Source: Collimonas arenae
GTDB taxonomy: Bacteria > Pseudomonadota > Gammaproteobacteria > Burkholderiales > Burkholderiaceae_D
Reading direction: 5' to 3'
NCBI RefSeq assembly: GCF_001584165.1
Contig: NZ_CP013233.1
Location: forward strand, 1,302,001 to 1,366,000
DNA length: 64,000 bases
Shown here: in pieces, positions 41,325-50,922 of the stretch
How the letters are laid out: every line of letters starts with the position of its first letter
Position numbering within the stretch: position 1 is the first letter of the stretch
Notes under the pieces: generated by a model
What the model saw: the letters and a program-made list of their open reading frames with translations, nothing else
The model's database searches: none
What the model was told of the DNA's origin: nothing
Program-made: the position numbers and the translations under genes

Positions 41325-42107
41325 TCAATCCGGCAGCAGCATTACCAGCTTCAGTTCTGGCCGGTTGGCGACCCGCAGATTAACTTGACGGTACGCCAGC
41401 TGACCGAGGGTCGGATGATTAAAGCGGCGCTCGCCGCCTTCCTTCTCAATCACGTCGTGCAGGCTCCAGGCGCGCTTGAACGTAGCGCTGTTGGCGCTCA
41501 GGCGCGTGACCAGGTCGGCAATTTGTGGCTCATCCAGATACATCCCGCAATCGGCGCGAAATTCCGCCACTAGACGGCGTGCCCGTTGCTCCCAATCACT
41601 GATCAAGATTGCTGCGGAAGGCGTGGAGTAGGTGTACTCCAGCAGATTCTTGCTGCCGGTCTTTTGATCGAGCCAGCCGACGAACAGGGTTTTGGCGGCG
41701 CGATTCCAGGCGACGGCATTCCAGTGGCGATCCAGCAAGTAGGCTGGTGTCTTGATGTTGGCGGTGATGGCGAGTATTTCATCTGGAATTTCCTGGCCGG
41801 CCGTATCTCGCGATTGCGGATCCTTTTTGCCCGACAGTTCAAATAAATAGGCGCGCTTGGCCCGCGACAGGTGCAACGCATCGGCAATGCGCGCCAGCGC
41901 AGCCGTAGATACTGAAACAGTGCGTCCTTGCTCGATCCAGGTGTACCAGGTCACGCTGATGCCGCACAATTGCGCAACTTCTTCGCGCCGCAGCCCCGGC
42001 GTGCGGCGGCGCGAGCTGCCGCTCAGGTTCAGTTCCGCCGACGCCAGCTGGGTACGCTGGGTCTTGATGAAGTCACCGAGGGCCTTGCGTTTGCCGGCAT
42101 CGTCCAT
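41325..42107 (-). CDS. XRE-type regulator with MmyB-like ligand domain
   Basis: 260 residues. The N-terminal helix-turn-helix reads RRTPGLRREEVAQLCGISVTWYTWIEQGRTVSVS, diagnostic of this family. The C-terminal part (about 105-255) is the MmyB-like PAS-related domain that binds a fatty-acid-like ligand in known members: KTPAYLLDRHWNAVAWNRAAKTLF. It is divergent from the methyltransferase gene and may regulate it. Confidence 0.92.
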   Translation of the reverse strand: MDDAGKRKALGDFIKTQRTQLASAELNLSGSSRRRTPGLRREEVAQLCGISVTWYTWIEQGRTVSVSTAALARIADALHLSRAKRAYLFELSGKKDPQSRDTAGQEIPDEILAITANIKTPAYLLDRHWNAVAWNRAAKTLFVGWLDQKTGSKNLLEYTYSTPSAAILISDWEQRARRLVAEFRADCGMYLDEPQIADLVTRLSANSATFKRAWSLHDVIEKEGGERRFNHPTLGQLAYRQVNLRVANRPELKLVMLLPD

Positions 42108-42122
42108 GTTGCTCCTGTAGGT

Positions 42123-42170
42123 ATCCTGTTGTTCAAAGTAATAGTATAAACACTGGTCTTGTAACAGGAT
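42123..42170. promoter_or_regulatory. Inverted repeat between regulator and methyltransferase
   Basis: ATCCTGTT (42123-42130) and AACAGGAT (42163-42170) are exact inverses 32 bases apart in the divergent promoter region. It is a possible operator of the XRE-type regulator. Confidence 0.3.
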
Positions 42171-42230
42171 AAAAAATAACTACACTTGGAACCTGAATTT
42201 GATTTGCCAATCCATTCCGAGGAGAACCTG

Positions 42231-42998
42231 ATGACCGCCGCACGCAACCACGACAAGGTGATTTCCGAGCAGTTCGGTAGCACCGCCGCAGCTTATCTGA
42301 CCAGCACCGTCCACGCGCAGGGTGCCGACTTGCAGCAGTTGGCCGACTACGCTGCCCGGTTCCCGCAAGGCAGGGCGCTTGACGTCGGCTGCGGAGGTGG
42401 GCACGCCAGCTTTGCGATCGCGCCGCAAGTCGCTCAGGTGGTCGCGTACGATCTGGCGAGCGAAATGCTGGAAGTGGTGCGGCAAGCGGCCGTTGCGCGA
42501 GGCCTGGAAAATCTCTCTGTAAAGCGGGGGAGTGCGGATCAGTTGCCGTTCGAAGACAACTCCTTCGATCTTGTATGTACCCGCTACAGTGCGCATCATT
42601 GGAAAGACCTGCCGCATGCATTGTCGGAAATGGCGCGCGTGCTCAAGCCTGGCGGCAAATGCGTCGTCATCGATACGGCTTCGCCGGAAGACGTGTTGGC
42701 CGATACCTACCTGCAATCGATTGAGTTGTTGCGCGATACCTCGCATGTGCGCAATCGCAGCCTGTCGGCCTGGGTGGCTTTGCTGGCCCAGGCTGGGTTC
42801 AAGGTGACGGCGAATAATGGCTGGAAGCTGGCATTGCAGTTCGATACCTGGGTGGCACGGATGCGCACGCCATCCGAGCGGGTGGTTGCTATCAAATCAT
42901 TGTGGGATGCGGCGCCGTCGGAAGTGTCGACTTACTTCGGCGTGCAAGCGGATTATTCTTTTTCCATCGATTCCGTGTTGATCGAGTGCGGCAAATAA
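42231..42998 (+). CDS. SAM-dependent methyltransferase (UbiE/COQ5-like)
   Basis: 255 residues from the ATG at 42231, which has GGAG seven bases upstream. The SAM motifs are ALDVGCGGGHASFAIAP, VVAYDLASEMLEVV, DQLPFEDNSFDLVCTRYSAHHW and MARVLKPGGKCVVIDTASPED. This is a class I methyltransferase of the Methyltransf_11 group. The substrate is unknown. It is divergent from an XRE-type regulator. Confidence 0.9.
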   Translation: MTAARNHDKVISEQFGSTAAAYLTSTVHAQGADLQQLADYAARFPQGRALDVGCGGGHASFAIAPQVAQVVAYDLASEMLEVVRQAAVARGLENLSVKRGSADQLPFEDNSFDLVCTRYSAHHWKDLPHALSEMARVLKPGGKCVVIDTASPEDVLADTYLQSIELLRDTSHVRNRSLSAWVALLAQAGFKVTANNGWKLALQFDTWVARMRTPSERVVAIKSLWDAAPSEVSTYFGVQADYSFSIDSVLIECGK

Positions 42999-43100
42999 TG
43001 TGATTTCCTTTTTTCGTCGCTCGGCGAAGCGGCGGACAGTCCGACGCAAGGTGGTGGGAGCAGGTAGGCGGATGCAAAAAAAGAACATGGCAATTTGATC

Positions 43101-43131
43101 GGGCCCGCGAAGCATGCGGGCCATTTTTTAT
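43101..43131 (+). terminator. Terminator after the methyltransferase gene
   Basis: Arms GGCCCGC (43102-43108) and GCGGGCC (43116-43122), then ATTTTTTAT. Confidence 0.85.
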
Positions 43132-43368
43132 GTGGATGAAGGCGCGGTTTTTCTGTTTTCCGAAGCGAAAATAATTCAGTAATTTCAAGCAATTGAAATG
43201 ATCCTGAAAATGCAAAAAAGATCATAATGACAATTATGTCAAGGTCGTTACAAATTTTTCGGTAAATCACGAAAAGGAATGTTTCCTAATTACGCTAAAA
43301 TCTACGCGGCAAATCATCGTCCTTACATCGAAAGTTGTTTAATTTAGTGCGCTAACTATCTAATTCTC

Positions 43369-43397
43369 TTGCGATTTTTTAGGGATTTGCCTACACT
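43369..43397 (+). promoter_or_regulatory. Sigma-70 promoter of the D-Ala endopeptidase gene
   Basis: TTGCGA (43369-43374), 17-base spacer and TACACT (43392-43397), 39 bases before the ATG. Confidence 0.55.
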
Positions 43398-43435
43398 GCC
43401 ACAAAGTTATCGTTCGCCGAATATTGGAGCCGCAA

Positions 43436-44614
43436 ATGGGCAAATCCGCGCTAGTTGTTTTTTTGTCACTCTTCCTGGTGCTCGCGATTGCGCCCGCTAC
43501 TCCTGCTTTTGCCGAAACAAAACATGTTAGCGCTAAGAAGAACACAAAAAAAACTGCGGCTAAAACAACTTCCAAGACGGCTTCCAAAACATCCTCCAGC
43601 AAGAAAACTGCCGCTGCCGGTGGTTCCAGAAAACATCAGGTAATTGCAGCCCGCGGCCACAAGCAAGGCAGCATTGCATCGTTCGACAAAAACGAAAAGC
43701 TGGTCAAGAAAGTAGTGATGGTGCATGGCCGCCGCAAGGTGACTTATCAGCGCGTCGCTTTTGCGCCGGTAGTGCCTGCCTTGCCTCCGGTCCTGTCGGC
43801 CGGCGAGCAGGCTGGATTGAACCTGACACGCGATCCGCTGGAATTGAAATCCAGCGTCGCACTGGTACTGGACCAGAACAGCTCGGAAGTTTTGCTGGAC
43901 AAGAATTCCCAGGTCGCCTTGCCGATCGCATCGCTGACCAAGCTGATGACCAGCATGGTGGTGGTCGAATCGAAGCAGGACATGAACGAAGTATTGAGCG
44001 TGACCGACGATGATATCGATCGCGAAAAACACAGCAGCTCGCGCTTGCGCATTGGTTCGCAACTGACCCGTGCCGACATGCTGCACATTGCCTTGATGAG
44101 TTCCGAGAATCGTGCAGCATCTGCGCTTGGCCGCAACTATCCAGGTGGCTTGCCGGCGTTCGTCGCCGCCATGAATGCCAAAGCCAAAGCGCTGGGCATG
44201 ACAGAAACCCACTATGTCGATTCCACAGGGCTGTCGCACCTGAACGTCGCCAGCGCTCGCGATTTGTCGCGCTTGGTGATGGCGGCTTATCAGCATCCAA
44301 TCATTCGTCAGTACTCGACGGATTCCAAGTATGTCGTCGAACCAGGCGGCCGTTCGCTGCAATATTCGACATCCAATCATCTGGTCGAAAATCCTGAATG
44401 GCAGATCGGCCTGCAAAAGACAGGCTACATCAACGAAGCAGGACGCTGCATGGTCATGCAGACGACTATCGATGGTCGTCAGATCGTGATGGTGTTCCTT
44501 GATTCGCGTGGCAAGTATTCGCGCCAGGCAGATGCTGATCGCGTACGCCGCTGGCTGGCTGAATCGCATCCATCGACCTTGACTGGAGTCAAGGTTGCAG
44601 ACCGCCAAAGTTAA
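43436..44614 (+). CDS. pbpG: D-alanyl-D-alanine endopeptidase, PbpG/DacA class
   Basis: 392 residues; trims peptidoglycan cross-links in the periplasm. ATG 43436 has GGAG six bases upstream; a TTG 12 bases earlier is less likely. After the signal peptide comes a Lys/Thr/Ser-rich stretch (about 30-70), probably a flexible linker that touches the wall or membrane. The S11 serine peptidase domain carries IASLTKLMTSM (SxxK), SSENRAA (SxN) and LQKTGYINEAGRCM (KTG). Confidence 0.93.
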   Translation: MGKSALVVFLSLFLVLAIAPATPAFAETKHVSAKKNTKKTAAKTTSKTASKTSSSKKTAAAGGSRKHQVIAARGHKQGSIASFDKNEKLVKKVVMVHGRRKVTYQRVAFAPVVPALPPVLSAGEQAGLNLTRDPLELKSSVALVLDQNSSEVLLDKNSQVALPIASLTKLMTSMVVVESKQDMNEVLSVTDDDIDREKHSSSRLRIGSQLTRADMLHIALMSSENRAASALGRNYPGGLPAFVAAMNAKAKALGMTETHYVDSTGLSHLNVASARDLSRLVMAAYQHPIIRQYSTDSKYVVEPGGRSLQYSTSNHLVENPEWQIGLQKTGYINEAGRCMVMQTTIDGRQIVMVFLDSRGKYSRQADADRVRRWLAESHPSTLTGVKVADRQS

Positions 44615-44657
44615 TTCCTGCGATGTGCCGCCAATGCAATGCGGCCGGTAATGAACG

Positions 44658-44695
44658 AAAAAGAGCTTATTCGATCGACGAATAAGCTCTTTTTT
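44658..44695 (+). terminator. Bidirectional terminator between pbpG and the IclR gene
   Basis: Sixteen-base arms AAAAAGAGCTTATTCG / CGAATAAGCTCTTTTT around ATCGA, ending in T. The A run on the left gives a T run on the minus strand as well. Confidence 0.95.
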
Positions 44696-44753
44696 ATTGA
44701 CAACCCGCGTATTGCAAAGCGGGCCAGGCGGGTCTGGTTGCCGTTGTAACCGG

Positions 44754-45536
44754 TTACTGCTGGGACGAGTAGCCGAGCACGGCGGAAATCTGGTTCGCGG
44801 TGCTGATCAAATCCTCGACCCATTCTTCCTGCAAGCGATCTGCCGGCGCCGAGATCGACAGTCCAGCCACCATCTTGCCGGAATCGTCGCGAATGCCGGC
44901 CGCCATGCAGCGCACGCCGAGTTCCAGTTCCTCGTTGTCGCGTGCATAGCCGAGTGCACGCACCAGGCTCAGTTCACGTTCCAGCTTGCTGAGGTCGGTG
45001 ATGGAATTCTTGTTATGGCCGGCCAGGCCGGTGCGGGTGGCGTAGGCGCGCACCATTTTCGGATCGTCGATGGACAGGAACAGCTTGCCGGTCGAGGTCA
45101 GGTGCAACGGTGCGCGGCCGCCGATGGCGCGCACTACCTGCATGCCGGAGCGCTCGGAAAAGGCACGGTCGATGTAGACGATTTCATCGCTCTGGCGTAC
45201 CGACAGGTTCACCGTCTGATTGGTCTTGCGATGTAGGCCGCGCATAAAATCGAGCGCAGCTTCACGCACATTAAGGCGACTCTTGACCACATTGCCCAGT
45301 TCAAGCAAGCGCATGCCAAGCCGATAGCTGCCAGGCTCGGAGCGGTCGACGAAGCGTTTCACCACCAGGTCGTTGAGAATGCGGTGCGCTGTGGAGGGAT
45401 GCAGGCCGGTGACCGCCGAAAGTTCTTTCAGGCTGACCGGATCGGGGTAGAGCGCCAGCGTATCCAGCAGCGAAATCATGCGTTCGATGACCTGGATGGA
45501 AATTTTACCGGCGTCGTCAGTCGTGGCTGTTTTCAT
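44754..45536 (-). CDS. IclR-family transcriptional regulator
   Basis: 260 residues from the ATG at 45536. The N-terminal winged helix includes SLKELSAVTGLHPSTAHRILNDLVVKRFVDRSEPGSYRLG. The IclR effector domain has TNQTVNLSVRQSDEIVYIDR and a C-terminal VRCMAAGIRDDSGKMVAGLSISAPADRL. Such proteins usually respond to an aromatic or small acid. No obvious target gene is adjacent, so its regulon is unknown. Confidence 0.93.
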   Translation of the reverse strand: MKTATTDDAGKISIQVIERMISLLDTLALYPDPVSLKELSAVTGLHPSTAHRILNDLVVKRFVDRSEPGSYRLGMRLLELGNVVKSRLNVREAALDFMRGLHRKTNQTVNLSVRQSDEIVYIDRAFSERSGMQVVRAIGGRAPLHLTSTGKLFLSIDDPKMVRAYATRTGLAGHNKNSITDLSKLERELSLVRALGYARDNEELELGVRCMAAGIRDDSGKMVAGLSISAPADRLQEEWVEDLISTANQISAVLGYSSQQ

Positions 45537-45767
45537 GGGGGTATTGGTGCATTGCAATGGAATCTTTATATCATAATGTGAAAAATTATGCTTTAGTATT
45601 GTCACCGATTAGAGTGGCGGCACAAGTTAATAACTATGATCAACGACGGTCAGCAGCGCAAGTGCATGGCTTGACTAAAAACAATCACAAGCATTTGGCG
45701 TGCACCGCAGCAAGACTGTTAAAATCTGTCGGCGCAACCCTGCGTTACCTTTGAACATCAGCACAGC

Positions 45768-46193
45768 ATGAGCAAAAAACCGCAATCACCGCAGTCGCAA
45801 GAGCCTACGCAGCGCATCAGCGAATTCAAGAGCACCAGCGGTTTCAAACGAATTTTCTCGGCATTTTTCTATTCGATAGAGGGCTTCAAGTCGGCCTGGA
45901 AAAACGAGCATGCATTCCGCCAGGAGTTGATGCTGGTGATTCCCGGTATCATCGTTGCCTTGTTGTTGCCGGTTTCTGCGATCCAGAAACTGATGCTGAT
46001 CGCGGTGCTGGTCTGGATCATCATCATCGAATTGATCAATTCGGCGATTGAAGCGGTGGTCGACCGGGTTTCCCTGGAGCGCAATCCGTTATCGAAGAAC
46101 GCCAAGGATTTTGGCAGCGCCGCCGTGTTGCTGACCTGTATCCTGGCCGTCGCTACCTGGGCTGTCATTCTTTATCCCCTGTTGTTTTCCTGA
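45768..46193 (+). CDS. dgkA: Diacylglycerol kinase
   Basis: 141 residues; phosphorylates diacylglycerol to phosphatidate in the inner membrane, recycling lipid from osmoregulated glucan synthesis. The family pattern is clear: FFYSIEGFKSAWKNEHAFRQEL, IIIIELINSAIEAVVDRVSLERNPLSKNAKDFGSAAV, and three membrane segments. The N-terminal extension (MSKKPQSPQSQEP) is longer than in E. coli DgkA. Confidence 0.95.
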   Translation: MSKKPQSPQSQEPTQRISEFKSTSGFKRIFSAFFYSIEGFKSAWKNEHAFRQELMLVIPGIIVALLLPVSAIQKLMLIAVLVWIIIIELINSAIEAVVDRVSLERNPLSKNAKDFGSAAVLLTCILAVATWAVILYPLLFS

Positions 46194-46312
46194 TTAACGC
46201 TGCGGCATCCTGAAGTAACTGGATGCCCACTCCGCCGTCTCCGCGCGGATCTTTTCGCATTCATTGATTCAATTTACTGATTCTTTTGGTCAGCACTAAA
46301 ATATTGCCCTTG

Positions 46313-46360
46313 TTTGCACGTTTGTGTATATTTGTGCGTGTTTATGCATATTTTGGTTCG
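46313..46360 (+). promoter_or_regulatory. Five helically phased TTTrTG-like direct repeats before the DeoR gene
   Basis: TTTGCACG, TTTGTGTATA, TTTGTGCGTG, TTTATGCATA and TTTTGGTTCG follow each other with a spacing of about 10 bases, ending 11 bases before the ATG. DeoR-family proteins often bind short direct repeats, so this is a candidate autoregulatory operator. Confidence 0.5.
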
Positions 46361-46371
46361 ATTGGATAAAA

Positions 46372-47148
46372 ATGGCCCTGACCCACCTCCTTCTGAAAGA
46401 GCGTCATGCGCTGATCCGGCAGTCTTTGCAGACGCAGGGACGGGTCCTGGCGCAGGATCTGGCGCAGCAATTGAATGTGTCGGAAGACACCATTCGTCGC
46501 GATTTGCGCGACCTGGCCGCAGCCGGACTGTGCCAGCGCGTGTATGGCGGCGCGCTGCCAATCTCGCACGCCAACGCGCCGCTGGCGGAACGGCGGATGG
46601 AAGCGATGGAGCGCAAGGCCCGGCTGGCACGCGCGGCGGTGCGGCTGGTTACTGCCGACAGTGTGCTGTTCATCGATGCCGGTTCGACCAACCTGGCTAT
46701 CGCTGAGGCACTGCCGGAGTTGCCGTTGACTGTCATTACCAATGCGCCGACGATTGCTGTGGCGCTGCAGGAACGTGCGGCAATCGAACTGATCCTGATC
46801 GGCGGCCGGGTTGACCGGCGCAGCGGCGCCAGCCTCGGCGCTGCCGCATTGCGCGATGCCGAACGGTTGCGGCCGGATTTGTTTTTCCTGGGCGGCTGCG
46901 GCATCGATGCCGAGGCCGGCGTCACTTGCTTCAATTATGAAGAAGCCGAATTCAAGCGCAGCCTGGCGGTCGCCAGCCGGGCGGTAGCGGTGGCCGTCAC
47001 CAGCGAGAAGGTAGGCACCGCGGCGCCGTATTCGGTGCTCACTGCGGGGCATCTTACGCACCTGGTGGTCGAGCAGGATGCCGACTCTGAGCAACTGGCG
47101 GCATTCGCCAGCCATGGCGTGCAATTGCTACGCGCCGACGCCGAATAA
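46372..47148 (+). CDS. DeoR-family transcriptional regulator
   Basis: 258 residues from the ATG at 46372. Helix-turn-helix: VLAQDLAQQLNVSEDTIRRDLRDLAAAGLCQRVYGGAL, the DeoR signature. The sugar-phosphate-binding-like domain has SVLFIDAGSTNLAIAEALPE, LTVITNAPTIAVALQE, LILIGGRVDRRSG and LFFLGGCGIDAEAGVTC. The effector is likely a phosphorylated sugar or a nucleoside-related molecule. It is 29 bases before an MFS transporter gene, its probable target along with itself. Confidence 0.92.
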   Translation: MALTHLLLKERHALIRQSLQTQGRVLAQDLAQQLNVSEDTIRRDLRDLAAAGLCQRVYGGALPISHANAPLAERRMEAMERKARLARAAVRLVTADSVLFIDAGSTNLAIAEALPELPLTVITNAPTIAVALQERAAIELILIGGRVDRRSGASLGAAALRDAERLRPDLFFLGGCGIDAEAGVTCFNYEEAEFKRSLAVASRAVAVAVTSEKVGTAAPYSVLTAGHLTHLVVEQDADSEQLAAFASHGVQLLRADAE

Positions 47149-47177
47149 TCGTCCTCCATTTTTCCGAAAGCCATGCC

Positions 47178-48322
47178 ATGAACCAGATCGGCCCCAAGCA
47201 ACGCCTTGCCACCCGTCTTGCTTTTCTTAGCGCCGGCCTGTGCATGTCCGCCTGGGCGCCGTTGGTGCCATATGCAAAGGCGCGGCTTGGACTGAATGAG
47301 GGATCGCTTGGATTGCTGCTGCTTTGCCTTGGCGTTGGTTCGTTGCTGGCGATGCCGCTGACAGGCGTACTGGCGGCGCGCCTCGGTTGCCGGCGCGTGA
47401 TCCTGACTGCGGCGCGCTGACCTGTCTGCTGTTGCCTTGCTTGGCGCTGGCGGACAGTCCACTGCAGTTGGGCATTGCACTATTTGTATTCGGCGCCGCC
47501 ATCGGCACACTGGATGTCGCCATGAATGTGCAGGCGGTGATGGTGGAAAAAGCCAGTGGCGGTGCGTTGATGTCGGGCTTCCACGGTTTGTTCAGCGTCG
47601 GTGGATTCGTCGGTGCCGGCGGTATGGCGTTGCTACTATGGGGCGGCTTGAGTCCATTCTGGTCGAGCGTCACGGCAGTGGCATTTGTTGCGCTCGTGCT
47701 GGTGGTAGCTGCGCCGCATTTGCTACGGGAGCCGGAGCAGTCCGATCGCGACGCACTGTTTGTGCTGCCGCATGGCGCGGTGATTTTTATCGGCGTATTG
47801 TGTTTCATTGTGTTCCTGGTCGAAGGCGCGATCCTTGACTGGAGTGCGCTGTTCCTGACAGCGGCGCGTGGCCTCAGTGCCAGCCAGGGCGGACTTGGTT
47901 ATGCCGCCTTTGCTATCGCCATGACTGCCGGCCGGCTGACCGGCGATCGCATCGTTAAACGTTTCGGCGGCAAGCGCGTGTTGTTGCTGGGCGGCTTGTG
48001 CGCGGCTGGCGGCTTCTTTCTCGCCGTATCGGCAGCGACCGCAGCCATTGCCTTGCTTGGATTTGTCTTGATCGGCCTGGGCGCCTCCAACATCGTGCCT
48101 ATTCTGTTCAGTGCGGCGGGCAATCAGGCGGCGATGCCAGCCGGGCTGGCGATTGCAGCCATCACCACCCTCGGCTACGCCGGCATCCTGGCCGGACCGG
48201 CGCTGATCGGCTTTGTTGCGCATGCGACCAGCCTCAATGTGGCGTTCGCCCTGCTAGGCTGCGCACTGTTGCTGGTGGCAGCCAGCGCTCATCTCGGAGC
48301 TGCGTCAAAGAACGCTGCCTGA
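47178..48322 (+). CDS. MFS transporter, YbjJ-like (frameshifted)
   Basis: About 381 residues, twelve membrane segments. The start MNQIGPKQRLATRLAFLSAGLCMSAWAPLVPYAKARLGLNEG and the FGAAIGTLDVAMNVQAV, GFHGLFSVGGFVGAG strings match the YbjJ-like group of the major facilitator superfamily. The frame breaks at 47411-47412 (GG); one added G gives VILTAGALTCLLLPCLALADSP. Transported solute unknown. Its place after a DeoR regulator suggests a sugar or sugar-like solute. Confidence 0.88.
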
Positions 48323-48335
48323 AGCGCGCATCGGC

Positions 48336-48806
48336 TCAGCGAAATTTCGCCGCACTGATGAATTGAGAATAAGCCTCGCACCAGATAACAATGGTGTTGT
48401 AGCGCGACAGGTCGACGCCCGGCGGCAAATCGACGATAAAGCCGTCAAAGGTTTTTACTTCACCTACCCGCAGCGCTTGCTCCTTGATGTCGAGGAAGCC
48501 TTGCTTGTTGTCGACGAATTCAGACGTCAGGTACACCTTGTAGTCGGGACCGGGAGCGACACTGCCTTCGAAGGCAATTTGCTTGTCGCCGATGGAAACC
48601 GTGCCTTGCGCCCAGTGCACGAAATCGCTGCCCGGCAAATCCTTTTTGAACTCCCCTTTGTATTGGGCCTGGCTGGCCGCCTGCTTTAGTTCCGCAGCGG
48701 TCGGGCCTTCTCCCGCCGTCAGGATAGGGAGCATATAAATGCCAGCGGCAAAGCCGATGACGACAGCTAGCAGATGTGATGCGATGTAGGCGAAGATTTT
48801 TTTCAT
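48336..48806 (-). CDS. Membrane-anchored DM13-domain protein
   Basis: 156 residues. An N-terminal membrane anchor or signal (MKKIFAYIASHLLAVVIGFAAGIYML) is followed by a DM13 domain (about 50-155): HWAQGTVSIGDKQIAFEGSVAPGPDYKVYLTSEFVDNKQGF and the C-terminal RYNTIVIWCEAYSQFISAAKFR. DM13 domains have been proposed to take part in electron transfer, with the WCE-type motif; here the Cys is kept. No partner gene is adjacent. Confidence 0.85.
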   Translation of the reverse strand: MKKIFAYIASHLLAVVIGFAAGIYMLPILTAGEGPTAAELKQAASQAQYKGEFKKDLPGSDFVHWAQGTVSIGDKQIAFEGSVAPGPDYKVYLTSEFVDNKQGFLDIKEQALRVGEVKTFDGFIVDLPPGVDLSRYNTIVIWCEAYSQFISAAKFR

Positions 48807-49136
48807 ATGTGATCCTGGTGAAAATGGCGGTGAACGAAGTTGCAGCGAATTACCCCATCTAGTCGCACACATTCTTCGATCCTTACATTTTTAACAAGAT
48901 TATCCAGCAGTTTTTTTTGGGTCGCCAGTCATTCATGGCCGGGCGCGTCCGTCGCAGATTTCCATGCAGCCAGCTTTATACCAATTCAGCTCGAATATGC
49001 GACGTCCTTATTCATTCGGCAGGTCCATGCATATCTGTTTTACGTATAACGAGAGAAGAAAGAATTCGTTCTGTTTTTAAAGGCGGCTCATTAATCTGTA
49101 CTCCTCAAAACAAAACGTTCACGAGGGAAGAAGAAT
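48807..49136. other. Divergent intergenic region before the sulfur cluster
   Basis: About 330 bases. No gene is seen. A small palindrome AGAATTCGTTCT lies near 49060, and the last 15 bases carry GAGGGAAGAAG, a good ribosome site for sbp. I could not place a certain promoter. Confidence 0.4.
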
Positions 49137-50153
49137 ATGTTGAAGAAAATCGTTCGTTCGGTGATTGCCATTGCCTTGGTCGCGCAGAGTGCGCAGATCG
49201 TTCATGCGGCGGATTTTTCGCTGCTCAATGTTTCTTATGATCCGACACGTGAGCTGTATCAGGACTACAACAAGGCGTTTGCCAAATACTGGAAAGAAAA
49301 GAGCGGCGACAACGTCACGATCAAGGCATCGCATGGCGGTTCCGGCAAGCAGGGGCGTTCGGTGATCGACGGCCTGGAAGCCGATGTGGTGACCTTGGCG
49401 CTGGCTTACGACATTGACGAGATTTCGGAAAAGGCCAAGCTGCTTCCCGCCGATTGGCAAAAGCGCCTGCCGCATAACAGCACGCCATATACCTCGACCA
49501 TCGTGCTGCTGGTGCGCAAGGGCAATCCGAAGGGCATCAAGGACTGGGACGACCTGGTCAAGCCGGGCGTATCGGTGGTGGTGGCCAATCCAAAGACTTC
49601 CGGCGGCGCACGCTGGGCTTACCTGGCAGCTTACGGCTATGCGTTGAAGAAGAATAATAACGATGATGCCAAGGCGCGCGATTTCATCACCAAGTTGTAC
49701 AAAAATGTGCCGGTGCTGGATTCCGGCGCGCGCGGTTCGACCGTGACGTTCGCTGAACGCGGCGTTGGCGACGTGTTGCTGTCGTGGGAAAACGAGGCGT
49801 ACCTGGTGGAAGCGGAATTTGGCAAAGGCAAGTTCGATACCGTGTTTCCGTCGCTGAGCATCCTGGCTGAACCGCCGGTTGCCGTGGTCGACAAGGTGGT
49901 CGACAAACGTGGAACGCGCAAGATTGCGCAAGCCTACCTGGAATACCTGTACTCGCCTGAAGGCCAGGAAATCGCGGCGCGCAATTACTACCGCCCTACC
50001 GATCCTAAGGTCGCAGCCAAGTATGCGTCGAAGTTTCCAAAGCTGAGTCTGTTCACCATTGACGACACATTCGGCGGCTGGACCAAGGCCCAGAAAACGC
50101 ACTTCAGCGATGGCGGCGTATTCGACAAGATTTACCAGCCGGGCGCGAAATAA
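49137..50153 (+). CDS. sbp: Periplasmic sulfate-binding protein
   Basis: 338 residues. A signal peptide ([25 protein letters not shown]) precedes [17 protein letters not shown], the family start. Sulfate-contact motifs follow: [30 protein letters not shown] and [16 protein letters not shown]. It delivers sulfate or thiosulfate to the Cys ABC transporter, whose cysTWA genes are not in this window. Its place ahead of ssuE suggests a shared sulfur-limitation response. Confidence 0.95.
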   Translation: MLKKIVRSVIAIALVAQSAQIVHAADFSLLNVSYDPTRELYQDYNKAFAKYWKEKSGDNVTIKASHGGSGKQGRSVIDGLEADVVTLALAYDIDEISEKAKLLPADWQKRLPHNSTPYTSTIVLLVRKGNPKGIKDWDDLVKPGVSVVVANPKTSGGARWAYLAAYGYALKKNNNDDAKARDFITKLYKNVPVLDSGARGSTVTFAERGVGDVLLSWENEAYLVEAEFGKGKFDTVFPSLSILAEPPVAVVDKVVDKRGTRKIAQAYLEYLYSPEGQEIAARNYYRPTDPKVAAKYASKFPKLSLFTIDDTFGGWTKAQKTHFSDGGVFDKIYQPGAK

Positions 50154-50173
50154 TTCACGTCACTGTTTAACCG

Positions 50174-50202
50174 CGGCATCGCCAATAACGGTGATGCCGT
50201 TT
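50174..50202 (+). terminator. Hairpin between sbp and ssuE
   Basis: Arms CGGCATCGCC and GGTGATGCCG (one G-T pair) around AATAAC, followed by only three T. It could be a weak terminator or attenuator. Confidence 0.45.
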
Positions 50203-50223
50203 CAAGTATCAAGATTGCCATAG

Positions 50224-50814
50224 ATGACTATTTTGCTGTTGGCCGGCAGTCCGTCGGCGCCATCCCGTTCTACCCGGGTATTGCATCATGTAGGTGAAAA
50301 GCTGGCGCTGCTGGGCCATCGATACAGCAAACTGGATGTACGCGATTTGCCGGGCGATGCGTTGTTGCGGGCGGATTTCAAGCACCCTGAGATTCAGGCA
50401 GCATTGTCGCAAGTTGCAGAAGCCACTGCGGTAGTGGTGGCGACGCCAGTCTACAAGGCAGCGTACAGCGGCGTGCTGAAGGCCTTCCTGGATTTGTTGC
50501 CGCAATTTGGATTGACCGACAAGTTGGTGTTGCCGCTGGCGACCGGTGGCAGCCAGTCGCATATGCTGGCGCTGGATTATGCGTTGCGGCCGGTGTTGTC
50601 CTCGCTCGCCGCTAAACATGTGTTGCCGAGCATTTATGCCACAGAGGCGCAGGTAATGTGGTCGGAGCAAGACGGCCTGAGTCTTGATGAAAATATTGTC
50701 CAGCGCATCAATGAAGGTGTGCAGCAGCTGTCGGATAGTTTGCAGGCGTTGAACAAGATAGCCAGCAATGCATTCCATCCGATTCCGTTTTCGCAAGTGC
50801 GATGTAGCGTGTAA
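50224..50814 (+). CDS. ssuE: NADPH-dependent FMN reductase SsuE
   Basis: 196 residues; supplies reduced FMN to the monooxygenase SsuD. The flavodoxin-like fold begins with TILLLAGSPSAPSRSTRVL, the phosphate loop, and contains TPVYKAAYSGVLKAFLDLLPQ with the extra Tyr (pi-helix insertion) typical of SsuE. The ATG at 50224 starts right after a short AT-rich spacer. It heads the ssu genes. Confidence 0.93.
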   Translation: MTILLLAGSPSAPSRSTRVLHHVGEKLALLGHRYSKLDVRDLPGDALLRADFKHPEIQAALSQVAEATAVVVATPVYKAAYSGVLKAFLDLLPQFGLTDKLVLPLATGGSQSHMLALDYALRPVLSSLAAKHVLPSIYATEAQVMWSEQDGLSLDENIVQRINEGVQQLSDSLQALNKIASNAFHPIPFSQVRCSV

Positions 50815-50922
50815 TAACCCGACGCCCTATTAATTAATTTACCCCGCCCAGTCGTCATGAAAAAGCCATCTGTCAGGTGGCGGGGGATCGCTTTGTCCAA
50901 AAAAAACATCAGGAAGCATGCA

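Larger units (their letters stand above)
42999..43435 (+). other. Intergenic region before the endopeptidase gene
   Basis: About 435 bases. It has the methyltransferase terminator near 43101, an AT-rich middle with no gene, and a promoter at 43369-43397. Confidence 0.5.

Noticed and set aside
46203..46236. GGCATCC / GGATGCC hairpin after dgkA as a terminator
   Set aside because: Seven-base arms but no T run follows, so it cannot be called.
49055..49070. AGAATTCGTTCT palindrome before sbp as a CysB site
   Set aside because: Too short and no known consensus could be matched by eye.
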